DNA from: Rubellimicrobium sp.
Lineage (GTDB): Bacteria; Pseudomonadota; Alphaproteobacteria; Rhodobacterales; Rhodobacteraceae
Assembly: GCA_020852925.1 (NCBI GenBank)
Contig: JADYZU010000019.1
Span: 62,001 to 126,000, forward strand
Reading direction: 5' to 3'
Length of the DNA stretch: 64,000 nt
Shown here: positions 7,465-15,222 of the stretch, one piece after another
Layout of the letters: every line of letters starts with the position of its first letter
Numbering within the stretch: the stretch's first letter is position 1
Notes under the pieces: model-generated
What the model saw: the letters and a program-made list of their open reading frames with translations, nothing else
Told to the model about the DNA's origin: nothing
Database searches by the model: none
Translations under genes and position numbers: made by a program

Positions 7465-9493
7465 CGCGCGCCTCCTCGAACAGCGGCAGGAACAGCGGCA
7501 CCAGCGCCCGCGCACCGGTATTGGTCAGGTGGTTGTTGTCGAAATACCAGCCCTCGTCCCCATGCACCGCCTGACAGTCGGGGGTGCAGATCAGCGGCCA
7601 GGGGTCAATGATCCGCACCCCCTCCAGCGCGGCAACCGCCGCATCGACCGCCGCGTTGCGGGGGGTCAGCGTGGCCGGATCGACCGTCCCCGCCGCGCCC
7701 GCGCCCGCCGCGTCCAGCCGCCCGTGCACCAGCGCGCGGGCGATGTCGCGCGAATCGTCGTCGGGCAGTTCCGGCACCTGCCGCATCAGCGCCACCTGTC
7801 CGGCCATGCCGCCCAGCGCCGCCACGGTCCGCCCGAGCGCGCGGCCAAAGACATCAGCCCCGCCCTCGCCCCCGCCGGCGTCCGTCAGCGTGATGCGGTT
7901 GCGGGCATCGCGGCCGATCCCCTCGCCCCGAGCATAATAGGCCCAGCGCCCGACCATGAGCACCAGCGCGGGCCGGATCGCGGCAATGCCGGCCAGGGTG
8001 CGCGCTGTGGCCTCGGTGCAGGCGGCATCCTCGGCCGGGGTGGCGGCGGTCTCGGTCTTGGTCACGCCGGTCAGCGGCGGGCAGCCCGCGTGCCAGACGA
8101 TGACGCCCGGCACCCCGGCGCGATCGGCGGCGATGGCCAGCCCGTCCATGAGCGCGCGCAGATGGCTGTCGCCCCAGACGACGATGCGCGGCGCCCCCTC
8201 GGGGCCGATGGCGCAGGTCTCGACCCCGGCAAGGGGGCCGGTGTCGGGGGTGGTGCAGCGGCTCCAGTCCTGAAGGAAATCCTGGCTTGCGGCGATATGC
8301 ACCCGCGCGACGGGACCAAAGCGCGACGCGACCCCCTCGCCCTTCCAGAACAGCAGCCCGACGCCCAGCGCGCCCACGACCGCCACCGCGAATCCGCCCA
8401 GTATCGGCACGGGCCGCAACGGCAGGCGGCGCAACGGCCGCTCGACCAGCGCCCAGGCCAGGACCGCCAGAGCCACCGCCAGCGCCAGCCACCCCGCCCC
8501 CTCGAGCGGCCCGGAATACCCCCCGCGCCAGTAGCCCGAGAGCACAAGCACCGGCCAGTGCCAGAGATAGAGCGAATAGGAGATCAGCCCGACGAACACC
8601 GCGACCGGATGCCCGAGGATCCGCCCCGCGCCACCCCGGTCCCCGTCCCCTGCCGCGCCCCCTGCCCCATCCCCTGCCCCGTCCCCGTCCCGCGCCCACA
8701 GGACCAGGACCGCCCCCGCGACCGGCACCATCGCCTGCCAGCCCGGAAACCCGGCCCCCGCCCGCACCGACACGACCGCCCCGAGGATGAGGGCAAGGCC
8801 CGCCCATCCCGCCACGCGCGGCCCCCGCCAGCCCGGCCGCGCCGCCAGCACCAGCGCAAGAAGCACCCCCGACAGCAATTCCCAGGCGCGCAGCGGAAAC
8901 AGGTAGAAGGCCGAGGGCTGATGCACCGGCGTCAGCACCAGCGCCCCTCCCAGCGACAGAAGCCCCGCGATCGCCAGCCCCACCGGCAATCCCCGCCCGA
9001 ACCGCCACAGCAGCGCCATGACCAGCGGCAAGGCGATGTAGAACTGCTCCTCGACGGCGAGCGACCAGGTGTGAAGGAACGGCCTCGTGCCCGCGGCCGC
9101 GTCGAAATAGCCGGACTCGCTCCAGAAATGCAGGTTCGAGGCCCAGAGCGTGGCGGCGATGATCTCCTTGCCGAAGGCGCGCAACTCGTGCGGCAGCAGC
9201 ACCGCCCAGGCCGCCAGCGCCGTGACCGCAAGCATGAGGAAATAGGCCGGCGCCAGCCTGCGGATGCGCCGCATCCAGAAGGCGCCAAGGCGCAGGCGCC
9301 CGGTCTGCGCCAGTTCGCCCGCGATCAGCCCGCCGATGAGAAAGCCCGAGATGACGAAAAACACATCGACACCGACGAACCCGCCCGCAAGGCCCGGCAT
9401 GCCGAAGTGATACAGCACCACCGGCACGACCGCGACGGCACGCAACCCGTCGATCGCGGGACGATAGGGCAGATGGGGCGGCGGCAGGCTCAT
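7457..9493 (-). CDS. Acyltransferase 3 / SGNH-hydrolase fusion (OafA/YrhL-like)
   Basis: A 678-residue membrane O-acyltransferase. Residues 1-370 are the acyltransferase-3 domain with about ten membrane helices and the motifs YRPAIDGLRAVAV, FFVISGFLI and TWSLAVEEQFY. The C-terminal periplasmic SGNH domain has block I WGDSHLRALMDG and the catalytic Asp/His pair in FDNNHLT near the end. Such enzymes acetylate or acylate surface polysaccharide, peptidoglycan or lipids. A Gly/Asp/Ala-rich loop (DGDGAGDGAGGAAGDG) is encoded by a simple-sequence tract. It is the first gene of the acyltransferase-GMC-SDR operon. The ATG at 9493 gives a short cytoplasmic N-terminus before the first helix, as usual in the family. 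Confidence 0.92.
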   Translation of the reverse strand: MSLPPPHLPYRPAIDGLRAVAVVPVVLYHFGMPGLAGGFVGVDVFFVISGFLIGGLIAGELAQTGRLRLGAFWMRRIRRLAPAYFLMLAVTALAAWAVLLPHELRAFGKEIIAATLWASNLHFWSESGYFDAAAGTRPFLHTWSLAVEEQFYIALPLVMALLWRFGRGLPVGLAIAGLLSLGGALVLTPVHQPSAFYLFPLRAWELLSGVLLALVLAARPGWRGPRVAGWAGLALILGAVVSVRAGAGFPGWQAMVPVAGAVLVLWARDGDGAGDGAGGAAGDGDRGGAGRILGHPVAVFVGLISYSLYLWHWPVLVLSGYWRGGYSGPLEGAGWLALAVALAVLAWALVERPLRRLPLRPVPILGGFAVAVVGALGVGLLFWKGEGVASRFGPVARVHIAASQDFLQDWSRCTTPDTGPLAGVETCAIGPEGAPRIVVWGDSHLRALMDGLAIAADRAGVPGVIVWHAGCPPLTGVTKTETAATPAEDAACTEATARTLAGIAAIRPALVLMVGRWAYYARGEGIGRDARNRITLTDAGGGEGGADVFGRALGRTVAALGGMAGQVALMRQVPELPDDDSRDIARALVHGRLDAAGAGAAGTVDPATLTPRNAAVDAAVAALEGVRIIDPWPLICTPDCQAVHGDEGWYFDNNHLTNTGARALVPLFLPLFEEARDG

Positions 9494-9691
9494 GCAGGCG
9501 ACGATTCCCGGTTCGGTCGGGCCGATCCATCGCCCGGCAATGCGGCGAAAATCGGGACCGTCCGATGCGCCGCGCCCCGCGCCCGCCCTGCGCGCGCCAC
9601 AGGTTTCACCGGCGGGGCCATTGTCCTGCCCGAAGCCCGGCCATAGGGTGCGCCCGCCCGGACCCGTCCCCGGCCGGCGCATCGGGACGGC

Positions 9692-9740
9692 GGCAGGAAC
9701 GGCGACGGGGACAGGAACGACGACAGGGACAGCGACAGGC
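9692..9740. repeat. Short GACAGG-type tandem repeats before the flavin reductase
   Basis: This stretch is made of imperfect repeats of GGCAGGAAC, GGCGACG, GACAGGAAC and GACAGGGACAG, ending directly at the flavin reductase start codon. It replaces a normal Shine-Dalgarno region; the final GACAGG may serve weakly as one. The 248-base gap it closes, between the acyltransferase and the reductase, holds no gene. Confidence 0.6.
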
Positions 9741-9741
9741 C

Positions 9742-10260
9742 ATGGCAGACAGCGCGGCACAGGTTGATCTCGCCCTCGCCTTTCGCGAGGCCTTCCGCCA
9801 CCACCCGTCCGGGGTGGCGGTGATCTCGGCCGATGCGGGCGACGGGCCGGTCGCCCTGACGGTGGGTTCGCTCATCTCGATCGGCACCGCGCCGCCCACG
9901 GTGGCCTTCTCGCTCTCGGACCATTCCTCGGCCGGCGCAAGGATGCGTCACGCCGCCTCGATGGTCGTGCATTTCATGCGCACCGAGAACCTGGCCCTCG
10001 CCCGGCTCTGCGCCACCAGCGGGGCCGACCGGTTCGGCCCCGGCGTGGTCTGGGACCGCCTTCCCGGCGGCGAACCCTTCTACCCCGAGGTGCGCACCCG
10101 ATTCCGCGCGCGCCCGCTCGAGACGCTCGTGCTCAGGGGGGCCACGCTCGTGGTGGCGGAACTGACCGATGCCTCGCTGGCCGTGCCCGATCCCGCCCCC
10201 GAGGACAGCTCGATGGTCTATCTCGACCGCCGCTGGCACGGGCTGCGTCCGCTCGGCTGA
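9742..10260 (+). CDS. Flavin reductase family protein (FMN-binding split barrel)
   Basis: A 172-residue member of the HpaC/RutF-like flavin reductase family, which uses NAD(P)H to reduce free FMN or FAD for a partner monooxygenase. It has the family N-terminus FREAFRHHPSGVAVISAD, then ALTVGSLISIGTAPPTVAFSL, FLAxR-type spacing, and a C-terminal WHGLRPL. No flavin-dependent monooxygenase lies beside it, so its partner is unknown. The ATG at 9742 is chosen because the family alignment begins just after it; the longer in-frame reading upstream is the repeat tract. Confidence 0.88.
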   Translation: MADSAAQVDLALAFREAFRHHPSGVAVISADAGDGPVALTVGSLISIGTAPPTVAFSLSDHSSAGARMRHAASMVVHFMRTENLALARLCATSGADRFGPGVVWDRLPGGEPFYPEVRTRFRARPLETLVLRGATLVVAELTDASLAVPDPAPEDSSMVYLDRRWHGLRPLG

Positions 10261-10292
10261 CGCAGGCCGCCGACCCGTGACGCAGGAGACGA

Positions 10293-10619
10293 TCAGAAGT
10301 CGAAGATCTCGCCCAGAAGGCCACCGCGCCGCTTGCGGTGGTGGCGGTAATCGTCATCGTCGTCCCGCCAGTAGCGGCCGTCGCTCTGGCGGCCCTGGTC
10401 ATGAGAGCCTGAATCGTGGCGCCGCTCGCGCGACATCGCCCCCGCAGGCGGATACCCCGCCGGGGGCGCCGAGGCGGCCATTGCGGGCGCGGCTTTGTCG
10501 ATGATCTTGTCGAGTTCGCCCCGATCAAGCCAGACCCCCCGGCACTTGGGACAATAGTCGATCTCGATTCCCGAGCGCTCGGTCATCACTAGGGCGGTTC
10601 CGTCCAGCGGACACTGCAT
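10293..10619 (-). CDS. Zinc-ribbon protein of the TFIIB type (zf-TFIIB)
   Basis: A 108-residue protein with an N-terminal zinc ribbon: CPLDGT near residue 3 and YCPKCRGVWLDRGELDKII near residue 21. This matches the bacterial zf-TFIIB family, whose function is not known. The rest is low-complexity and His/Arg/Asp-rich (DDDDDYRHHRKRRGG) and ends in EIFDF. The ATG at 10619 is directly before the first cysteine pair; longer in-frame extensions carry no similarity. It lies convergent to the flavin reductase with a 32-base gap and downstream of the universal stress protein. Confidence 0.85.
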   Translation of the reverse strand: MQCPLDGTALVMTERSGIEIDYCPKCRGVWLDRGELDKIIDKAAPAMAASAPPAGYPPAGAMSRERRHDSGSHDQGRQSDGRYWRDDDDDYRHHRKRRGGLLGEIFDF

Positions 10620-10730
10620 CGTGCTCTCCGTTGTTGCACCGACGCAGATGGGGCCTTCTGCCGCCCGCCACAAGGGGCAGGCGGCAACAGGCCTCTCGCA
10701 AGTGGCCGGAGCTCGGGTTCCGTCCCGGCC

Positions 10731-11138
10731 TCAGCGCACCACCAGCACCGAACAGGGCGCATGCCGCACCACCCGCGCCGCGGTCGAGCCCAGGAACCAG
10801 TCGCGCAGCCCCGGCCGGTGCGAGGCGATGACGATGCAATCGACGCCATCGGCCTCGGCCCGCTCGAGGATCCGCGCCCCGGCGTTGCCCTCGACCACAT
10901 CGACCTTCGCGCCCTCGACCCCGGCCACCCGCCGCGACAGTTCGGCAAGCCGCTCGCGGTGCACGTCGGCCACATATTGCGCCGGCAGGAAGCCCGCGGC
11001 CTGCGGCGGGATGTCCTCGACCACATGCAGGAAGGTAATCCTGGCCCCCGGCGAGGCCAGCTTGCGCACCGCCTCGACCGGTCGCAGCGAATCGTCGGGC
11101 GTGGCCAGGGCCAGCGGGATGAGGATGTTGTGATACAT
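10731..11138 (-). CDS. Universal stress protein (UspA family)
   Basis: A 135-residue single-domain universal stress protein. It starts MYHNILIPLALA, has the central FLHVVEDIPP strand, and ends with the family block DCIVIASHRPGLRDWFLGST followed by RHAPCSVLVVR. The G-2x-G-9x-G-S/T nucleotide-loop pattern is only partly kept (Gly after RP, GST), so ATP binding is uncertain. AGGAGG seven bases before the ATG supports the start. Such proteins respond to starvation and redox stress. It stands alone between a small secreted protein and the zinc-ribbon gene. Confidence 0.9.
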   Translation of the reverse strand: MYHNILIPLALATPDDSLRPVEAVRKLASPGARITFLHVVEDIPPQAAGFLPAQYVADVHRERLAELSRRVAGVEGAKVDVVEGNAGARILERAEADGVDCIVIASHRPGLRDWFLGSTAARVVRHAPCSVLVVR

Positions 11139-11181
11139 TCGGTTCGCCTCCTGTGTTTGCCACCGGCCCGATTGCCGGCGC

Positions 11182-11577
11182 TCAGTTCCCGGCCCGGACC
11201 TCGATCCACCGGCCACCGCTGCGGGTGATCCAGACCGTGACATGGACCATGACATTGCCGCGCACAATGGCGGCCGCCGCGGCCGGGTCGATCCCGCCGC
11301 CCATGATCATCCGCTCCATCGCCGCGCGGTTGTCGATCCCCGAGAACAGCGGATCCCATTCGTCACCGGGCTGGCGGATGCCGAAGCGGTGGAAATTCGC
11401 CCGGTCCTGCCGCAGCACCTGCCAGGATTCGGTCAGGCGCTGGCCATTGGAATTGTAGAGATCGGCCGTCCCGATCCAGGCCGAATAGCTGGCCTCGACC
11501 TCGTCCGCACGGGCCGCATGGGCCGACAGGCCCAGACAGACCGCCAGCGCCGCCATCACTCCCCGTATCGCGCGCAT
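11182..11577 (-). CDS. Small secreted protein of unknown function
   Basis: A 131-residue protein with a clear Sec signal peptide (MRAIRGVMAALAVCLGLSAHA, cut near AARA). The mature part is about 105 residues and contains SAWIGTADLYNSNGQRL, HRFGIRQPGDEWDPLFSG and VWITRSGGRWIEVR. I do not recognise a named family, although similar short periplasmic proteins occur in Rhodobacterales. The ATG at 11577 is chosen because it starts the signal peptide. It is on the same strand as the universal stress gene, with about 43 bases between them, and could be cotranscribed. Confidence 0.75.
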   Translation of the reverse strand: MRAIRGVMAALAVCLGLSAHAARADEVEASYSAWIGTADLYNSNGQRLTESWQVLRQDRANFHRFGIRQPGDEWDPLFSGIDNRAAMERMIMGGGIDPAAAAAIVRGNVMVHVTVWITRSGGRWIEVRAGN

Positions 11578-11753
11578 CCCGTCCTCCCTCGACTGCCGTG
11601 ACACCCCCTGCCGGGCCGACAGGAACCACGGCATCCTGCCTCACCCTGTCCCGGCCCGCCTTGATCGGGATCAGCCCGCCAGAAAAATCCGCGCCCCCGC
11701 CTGCGCCCCCATTGACAGCACCCGGCCGAAGGGGCAGATACCGCCGCGCGAAT

Positions 11754-11829
11754 GGGGCAGTAGCTCAGTTGGGAGAGCGTATCGTTCGCAATGATAAGGT
11801 CAGGGGTTCGATCCCCCTCTGCTCCACCA
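11754..11829 (+). tRNA. tRNA-Ala (anticodon CGC)
   Basis: A complete 76-base cloverleaf with encoded CCA. The acceptor stem is GGGGCAG/CTGCTCC and contains the G3:U70 pair that marks alanine tRNAs. The D arm is GCTC/GAGC. The anticodon stem TATCG/TGATA holds the loop TTCGCAA, giving anticodon CGC (reads GCG). The T arm is AGGGG-TTCGATC-CCCCT. It decodes a codon much used in this GC-rich genome. Confidence 0.96.
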
Positions 11830-11831
11830 TA

Positions 11832-11847
11832 CCGCCCGCCCGGGCGG
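11832..11847 (+). terminator. Possible terminator hairpin after tRNA-Ala
   Basis: CCGCCCG-CC-CGGGCGG forms a 7-bp GC stem two bases after the tRNA CCA end. There is no T-run, which is common in very GC-rich alphaproteobacteria, so the assignment is tentative. Confidence 0.35.
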
Positions 11848-11870
11848 CTCGCATCTCCTCCCCGGGCTTC

Positions 11871-11920
11871 CCTTCATCTTTGCTGAAATACCCCGGGGGG
11901 TGAGGGGGGCAGCGCCCCCC
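11871..11920 (-). terminator. Hairpin plus conserved tail, copy 1, downstream of an SDR gene
   Basis: Read on the minus strand, a GGGGGGC-GCT-GCCCCCC hairpin (11904-11920) is followed by a tail containing GGGGTATTTC, then CAAAGATGAAGG. It lies 26 bases past the SDR stop. The same arrangement, with nearly the same tail, recurs after ohr at 28554-28608. It looks like a repeated terminator-type element with a conserved tail in place of a U-run. Confidence 0.55.
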
Positions 11921-11946
11921 CCTGCCCGGCCCGGCCGGTCACGCCC

Positions 11947-12693
11947 TCAGTAGGTCGCCCTCCCGCCCGACAGGTCGAACACCGCCGCGGTGGTAAAGCT
12001 GTTCTCGGCCGAAACCAGCCAGGCGATCATGCTGGCCGCTTCCTCGAGTTCGAGAAACCGGCCGCGCGGAATCCGGCTCAGCATGTAGTCGATGAATTCG
12101 GGCTTCAGCTCGTCGAGCAGCGCGGTCCTTGCGGTTGCCGGCGTCACCGCGTTGATGGCGATGTCGAAGCCCGCGCATTCCTTGCCCACCGCCTTGGTCA
12201 TGCCGATCACCCCGGCCTTGGCCGCGGCATAGGCGCTGGCGTTCGGGTTGCCCTCCTTGCCGGCGATCGAGGCGATGTTGACGATGCGGCCATAGTTGCG
12301 CGCCTTCATCCCCGGCAGCACGGCGCGGTTGACAAGGAAGGTGCCGGTCAGGTCGACCTCGATCACGCGGCGCCATGCGTCCACGTCGTAGTCCTCGAGC
12401 GGGGCGTTCGGCCCGGCGATCCCGGCCGAATTGACCAGGATGTCGATGGCGCCACCCTCGGCCGCGACCGCCGCCTCGAGCGCGCCCTGATCGGTGATGT
12501 CCACCACCCGGCCCAGGGCGCGCGGCCCCAGCGCCGCCACCGCGCCGCCGATCAGGTCACCGCGCATGTCCCACAGGATCACCCGCGCCCCGTCACGCAC
12601 CAGCCGCTGCGCCACCGCAAGGCCGATCCCCTGGGCGCCCCCGGTCACCACCGCGGTCCTGCCCGCGAAATCACATGCATTTCCCACGCGCAT
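11947..12693 (-). CDS. SDR family oxidoreductase (FabG-like)
   Basis: A 248-residue classical short-chain dehydrogenase. Motifs are TGGAQGIG (17-24), NSAG (88-91), and the catalytic Ser142, Tyr155 and Lys159 (in SAYAAAKAG). The C-terminus ends in the FabG-like VFDLSGGRATY. The Asp near residue 42 after the second strand (LWDMRG) suggests NAD rather than NADP. Similar Rhodobacterales proteins are annotated as 3-oxoacyl-ACP reductase or sugar/polyol dehydrogenase; the substrate is open. The ATG at 12693 gives MRVGNACDFAGRTAVVTGG, the better fit of two nearby starts. Confidence 0.88.
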   Translation of the reverse strand: MRVGNACDFAGRTAVVTGGAQGIGLAVAQRLVRDGARVILWDMRGDLIGGAVAALGPRALGRVVDITDQGALEAAVAAEGGAIDILVNSAGIAGPNAPLEDYDVDAWRRVIEVDLTGTFLVNRAVLPGMKARNYGRIVNIASIAGKEGNPNASAYAAAKAGVIGMTKAVGKECAGFDIAINAVTPATARTALLDELKPEFIDYMLSRIPRGRFLELEEAASMIAWLVSAENSFTTAAVFDLSGGRATY

Positions 12694-12828
12694 CTCCGCC
12701 CGCCTCACGCCATCCGCGCGGACAGTCGCAGAGCGCGGGGCGGTTGGCCAGTGCCGCCGATGCTGCGCAGCCGCCGGCCTCCGGGTTGCGGTGGCGATCG
12801 CGGGCGCCGGATGTGCGGGCCTTCGCCC

Positions 12829-13455
12829 TCAGCCGCCGTCGAGGGTGCAGCAGCCGTGCAGCACCTCCTCGTCCGAGGCGCCCGCGCGCAGGATCACGGC
12901 CGCCAGGCCATAACGCCGGTCGCTCATCCCGTCGCTGCAGTCGGCCCGGCGCAGGGCCAGCAGCCACGCTCCTCCGGCCCCGTCGTGAAAGACCGCGCTC
13001 CAGCCGCCGGCAAAGCCGCCCTCGGCATCGGCCACCAGCGCGATGGTTGCGCCCGGATCGGCATGGACCGCGCCCTGATCCGTGACCGTGACCGACCAGA
13101 ACGGTTCGGTCCCGAGACAGCGCAGCGGGCGCGGCAGGCGGCCTGAAGGCAGCGGATCGGCAGCCAGATAGCGCATCGCCACCCAGCCGTTGCCCTCGGG
13201 CAGGCCGACCAGGCCCCAGCGGCGGTCCGGCGACAATGCGATCACCTCGACATCGCGGCGGCCCGGGCCGAAGCCGCCGACCACGGGCGCCGATGCCGCC
13301 GGCCCCGCCCGGACGTTCAGCACATCATCCGCCGCCACCCCGCTGACATGGAACCGCCCCGGCAGTTCCTGCGCCTGCGCCCCGCCCATGGGCAGCACCG
13401 GCAGCGACCCAAGCAGCAGGGCCCCCAGCCAGGCCGCTACTTGCCCGCCGCCCAC
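12829..13455 (-). CDS. Secreted SH3-like / COG3650 family protein, GTG start
   Basis: A 208-residue exported protein. A hydrophobic leader (AAWLGALLLGSLPVLP, cut near AQAQ) precedes an SH3b-like domain with GVAADDVLNVRAGP and GNGWVAMRYLA. A C-terminal COG3650-type domain carries CLGTEPFWSVTV, ADCSDGMSDRRYG and the final HGCCTLDG. The family is widespread in Rhodobacterales and of unknown function. No ATG precedes the leader; the GTG at 13455 is the only plausible start and overlaps the 3' end of the ABC-2 permease by 19 bases, implying coupled translation. The start is uncertain, the gene is not. Confidence 0.78.
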   Translation of the reverse strand: MGGGQVAAWLGALLLGSLPVLPMGGAQAQELPGRFHVSGVAADDVLNVRAGPAASAPVVGGFGPGRRDVEVIALSPDRRWGLVGLPEGNGWVAMRYLAADPLPSGRLPRPLRCLGTEPFWSVTVTDQGAVHADPGATIALVADAEGGFAGGWSAVFHDGAGGAWLLALRRADCSDGMSDRRYGLAAVILRAGASDEEVLHGCCTLDGG

Positions 13456-14258
13456 GAGGCGGAGGCATGTTTGCGGGTGAAGTTCTCGGCCATCAGGCCG
13501 ACGACGAAAACCGCGATCGACACCCATAACGCATATCTCCAGTCGCTGAAATGCGGCTCGTAATTGACAAAGATGAAGCCCCGCGCCTGGTCGATCATGT
13601 GAAACAGCGGGTTCCACGAGAAATACACCAGAAGATGCGCGGGCATGGTATTGGCCACGAACATCTTGCCGGAAAAGACCATGTTCAGCCTGCTCCAGAT
13701 GTTGGTCAGCAGTTGCGACAGGTCGGGCGCCCAGGGGCGCAGCGCATGGAACACGATGCCGATGGCAAAGCCGCTGAACCAGGCCAGAAGGATCATGCCG
13801 ATGGCGCCGAACGGATCCTCGATCTCGATCGGCACCCAGATGACGTGGTAGAGGAACAGCAGCACCACAAGCGACAGGAACTGAAGATATAGCGCGCCAA
13901 GCGCCGCCGCCGTCATGGTGACATAGGGGTTGAGCGGGGCGTGCTGCATCATGCTGGACGCCGGGCCTTCGGCACGGGCGACCGCGGACAGGGTGCGGGT
14001 GTGGAACATGAACAGGAACACGCCCGACATCAGGTAAAGCAGGTAATCCCCGCGGATCGCGCTGCCGCGGATGCCGATGAGCGCGAACATGAGATAGAAG
14101 GCCGCGACAAAGATCACCGTCTGCGCCATGGCCATGAGAAGCCCGCCCAGTGCATTGCGGTGCCCGCGCCGGACGTGGTGCACGGTGCTGTGATAGACCA
14201 GTTCCGCCATGCGGAAGGCCGATGCCAGCGGCGATGCACTGCGCCTCGTGTCGAACAT
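13437..14258 (-). CDS. ABC-2 type polysaccharide exporter permease (KpsM/Wzm-like)
   Basis: A 273-residue inner-membrane permease with six hydrophobic helices in the ABC-2 pattern. It has a cytoplasmic N-terminus (TRRSASPLASAFRMAELVYHS), YLLYLMSGVFLFMFHTRT, MTAAALGALYLQFLSLVVL and the C-terminal amphipathic block WNPLFHMIDQARGFIF. This fits transporters that export capsular polysaccharide, O-antigen or teichoic-type polymers. No ATP-binding partner lies nearby, so the ATPase must be encoded elsewhere. It is divergent from the cysQ-kdsB operon across a 172-base gap and is followed by the COG3650 gene. The glycosyltransferases downstream of kdsB fit a surface-glycan role. Confidence 0.88.
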   Translation of the reverse strand: MFDTRRSASPLASAFRMAELVYHSTVHHVRRGHRNALGGLLMAMAQTVIFVAAFYLMFALIGIRGSAIRGDYLLYLMSGVFLFMFHTRTLSAVARAEGPASSMMQHAPLNPYVTMTAAALGALYLQFLSLVVLLFLYHVIWVPIEIEDPFGAIGMILLAWFSGFAIGIVFHALRPWAPDLSQLLTNIWSRLNMVFSGKMFVANTMPAHLLVYFSWNPLFHMIDQARGFIFVNYEPHFSDWRYALWVSIAVFVVGLMAENFTRKHASASWAAGK

Positions 14259-14283
14259 GAAGCCTTCGCCTTCCTGCCCTGCC

Positions 14284-14307
14284 GTCCGGTCGTCCGGTGG
14301 TCCGGTC
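14284..14307. repeat. Three tandem 8-bp units GTCCGGTS
   Basis: GTCCGGTC, GTCCGGTG and GTCCGGTC stand in tandem in the divergent region between the exporter permease and cysQ. The rest of this 172-base gap shows no clear promoter or operator. Confidence 0.7.
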
Positions 14308-14430
14308 GTTTCCGGCCCTCACCCCCCCGGTGATCGCAGCAATGTCTTGCCGTTCCATTGACGTGGCAGCATAAGGGCCGGGGCGCGTGCGATCAACGCC
14401 CGCCTGCCGTTCCGTCAGGCCGAGGTGCGC

Positions 14431-15222
14431 ATGGATCACATCAGACTGGCCGCCGAAATGCGCCGCCTTGCCCTCATCGCCGGCGAGGCGATCCTGCGCG
14501 TCCAGCGCAGCCCGGATTTCGAGGTGCGCCTCAAGGGCGACCACAGCCCCGTGACCGAGGCCGACCTTGCCGCAGATGCGATCATCGCGGCGGGCCTGCG
14601 CGCGGCATTCCCCGACATCCCGCTGGTGACCGAGGAACAGGCCGCGACCCACGAGCAGGACATCCGGACCTTCCTGATCGTCGATCCCCTTGACGGGACC
14701 AAGGAATTCGTGCGCCGTCAGGGCGACTTCACCGTGAACATCGCCTATGTCGAGGATGGCGTGCCGCTGCGGGGGGTGGTCCATGCCCCGGCGCGCGGGC
14801 GGCTGTTCTACACGCTCCACGACGGCACCGCCGTCGAGGAGCAAGGCCCCCATGACCCCGACAGCCCCGGCGCGCTGCACCGCATCCGGGTGCGCCGGCC
14901 CGACAACGGCGCGCTCATGGTGGTGGCGTCGAAATCGCACCGCGATCAGGCGACGGACGATTACATCGCCCGCTACGAAGTGGCCGACATGACCTCGGCG
15001 GGATCGTCGCTCAAGTTCTGCCTGGTCGCCACCGGCGAGGCCGATCTCTATCCGCGGCTGGGGCGGACGATGGAATGGGACACCGCCGCCGGCGATGCGG
15101 TGCTGCGCGGCGCGGGCGGGCAGGTGCTGCGCCTCGATGACCACGGGGTGCTGACCTACGGCAAGCCCGGGTTCGAGAACCCGCATTTCCTGGCCTTGGC
15201 GCCGGGGGTCGATCTGCAATGA
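14431..15222 (+). CDS. cysQ: 3'(2'),5'-bisphosphate nucleotidase CysQ
   Basis: A 263-residue inositol-monophosphatase-fold enzyme that removes the 3'-phosphate of PAP (adenosine 3',5'-bisphosphate), the by-product of PAPS-dependent sulfation and sulfate assimilation. Metal-binding motifs are TEEQ (67-70), DPLDGTKEF (85-93) and the C-terminal WDTAAGDAVLRGAGG. Gly-Ser-Ser (TSAGSSLKFC) matches CysQ. GAGG six bases before the ATG at 14431 favours it over the GTG six bases upstream. Its last four bases overlap kdsB (ATGA). Its placement in a glycan locus that ends with a sulfotransferase may be meaningful, since sulfotransferases produce PAP. Confidence 0.92.
   Translation: MDHIRLAAEMRRLALIAGEAILRVQRSPDFEVRLKGDHSPVTEADLAADAIIAAGLRAAFPDIPLVTEEQAATHEQDIRTFLIVDPLDGTKEFVRRQGDFTVNIAYVEDGVPLRGVVHAPARGRLFYTLHDGTAVEEQGPHDPDSPGALHRIRVRRPDNGALMVVASKSHRDQATDDYIARYEVADMTSAGSSLKFCLVATGEADLYPRLGRTMEWDTAAGDAVLRGAGGQVLRLDDHGVLTYGKPGFENPHFLALAPGVDLQ

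Noticed and set aside
13567-13580. Third copy of the CAAAGATGAAG tail inside the exporter permease
   Set aside because: It is within coding sequence (FIFVNY region), lacks the GC hairpin and the GGGTATTT part, so a chance match is more likely.
13456-15219. Long upstream extension of the COG3650 reading frame on the minus strand
   Set aside because: It would run antisense to cysQ and out of frame through the ABC-2 permease. Only the last 208 codons show family similarity and a leader peptide.
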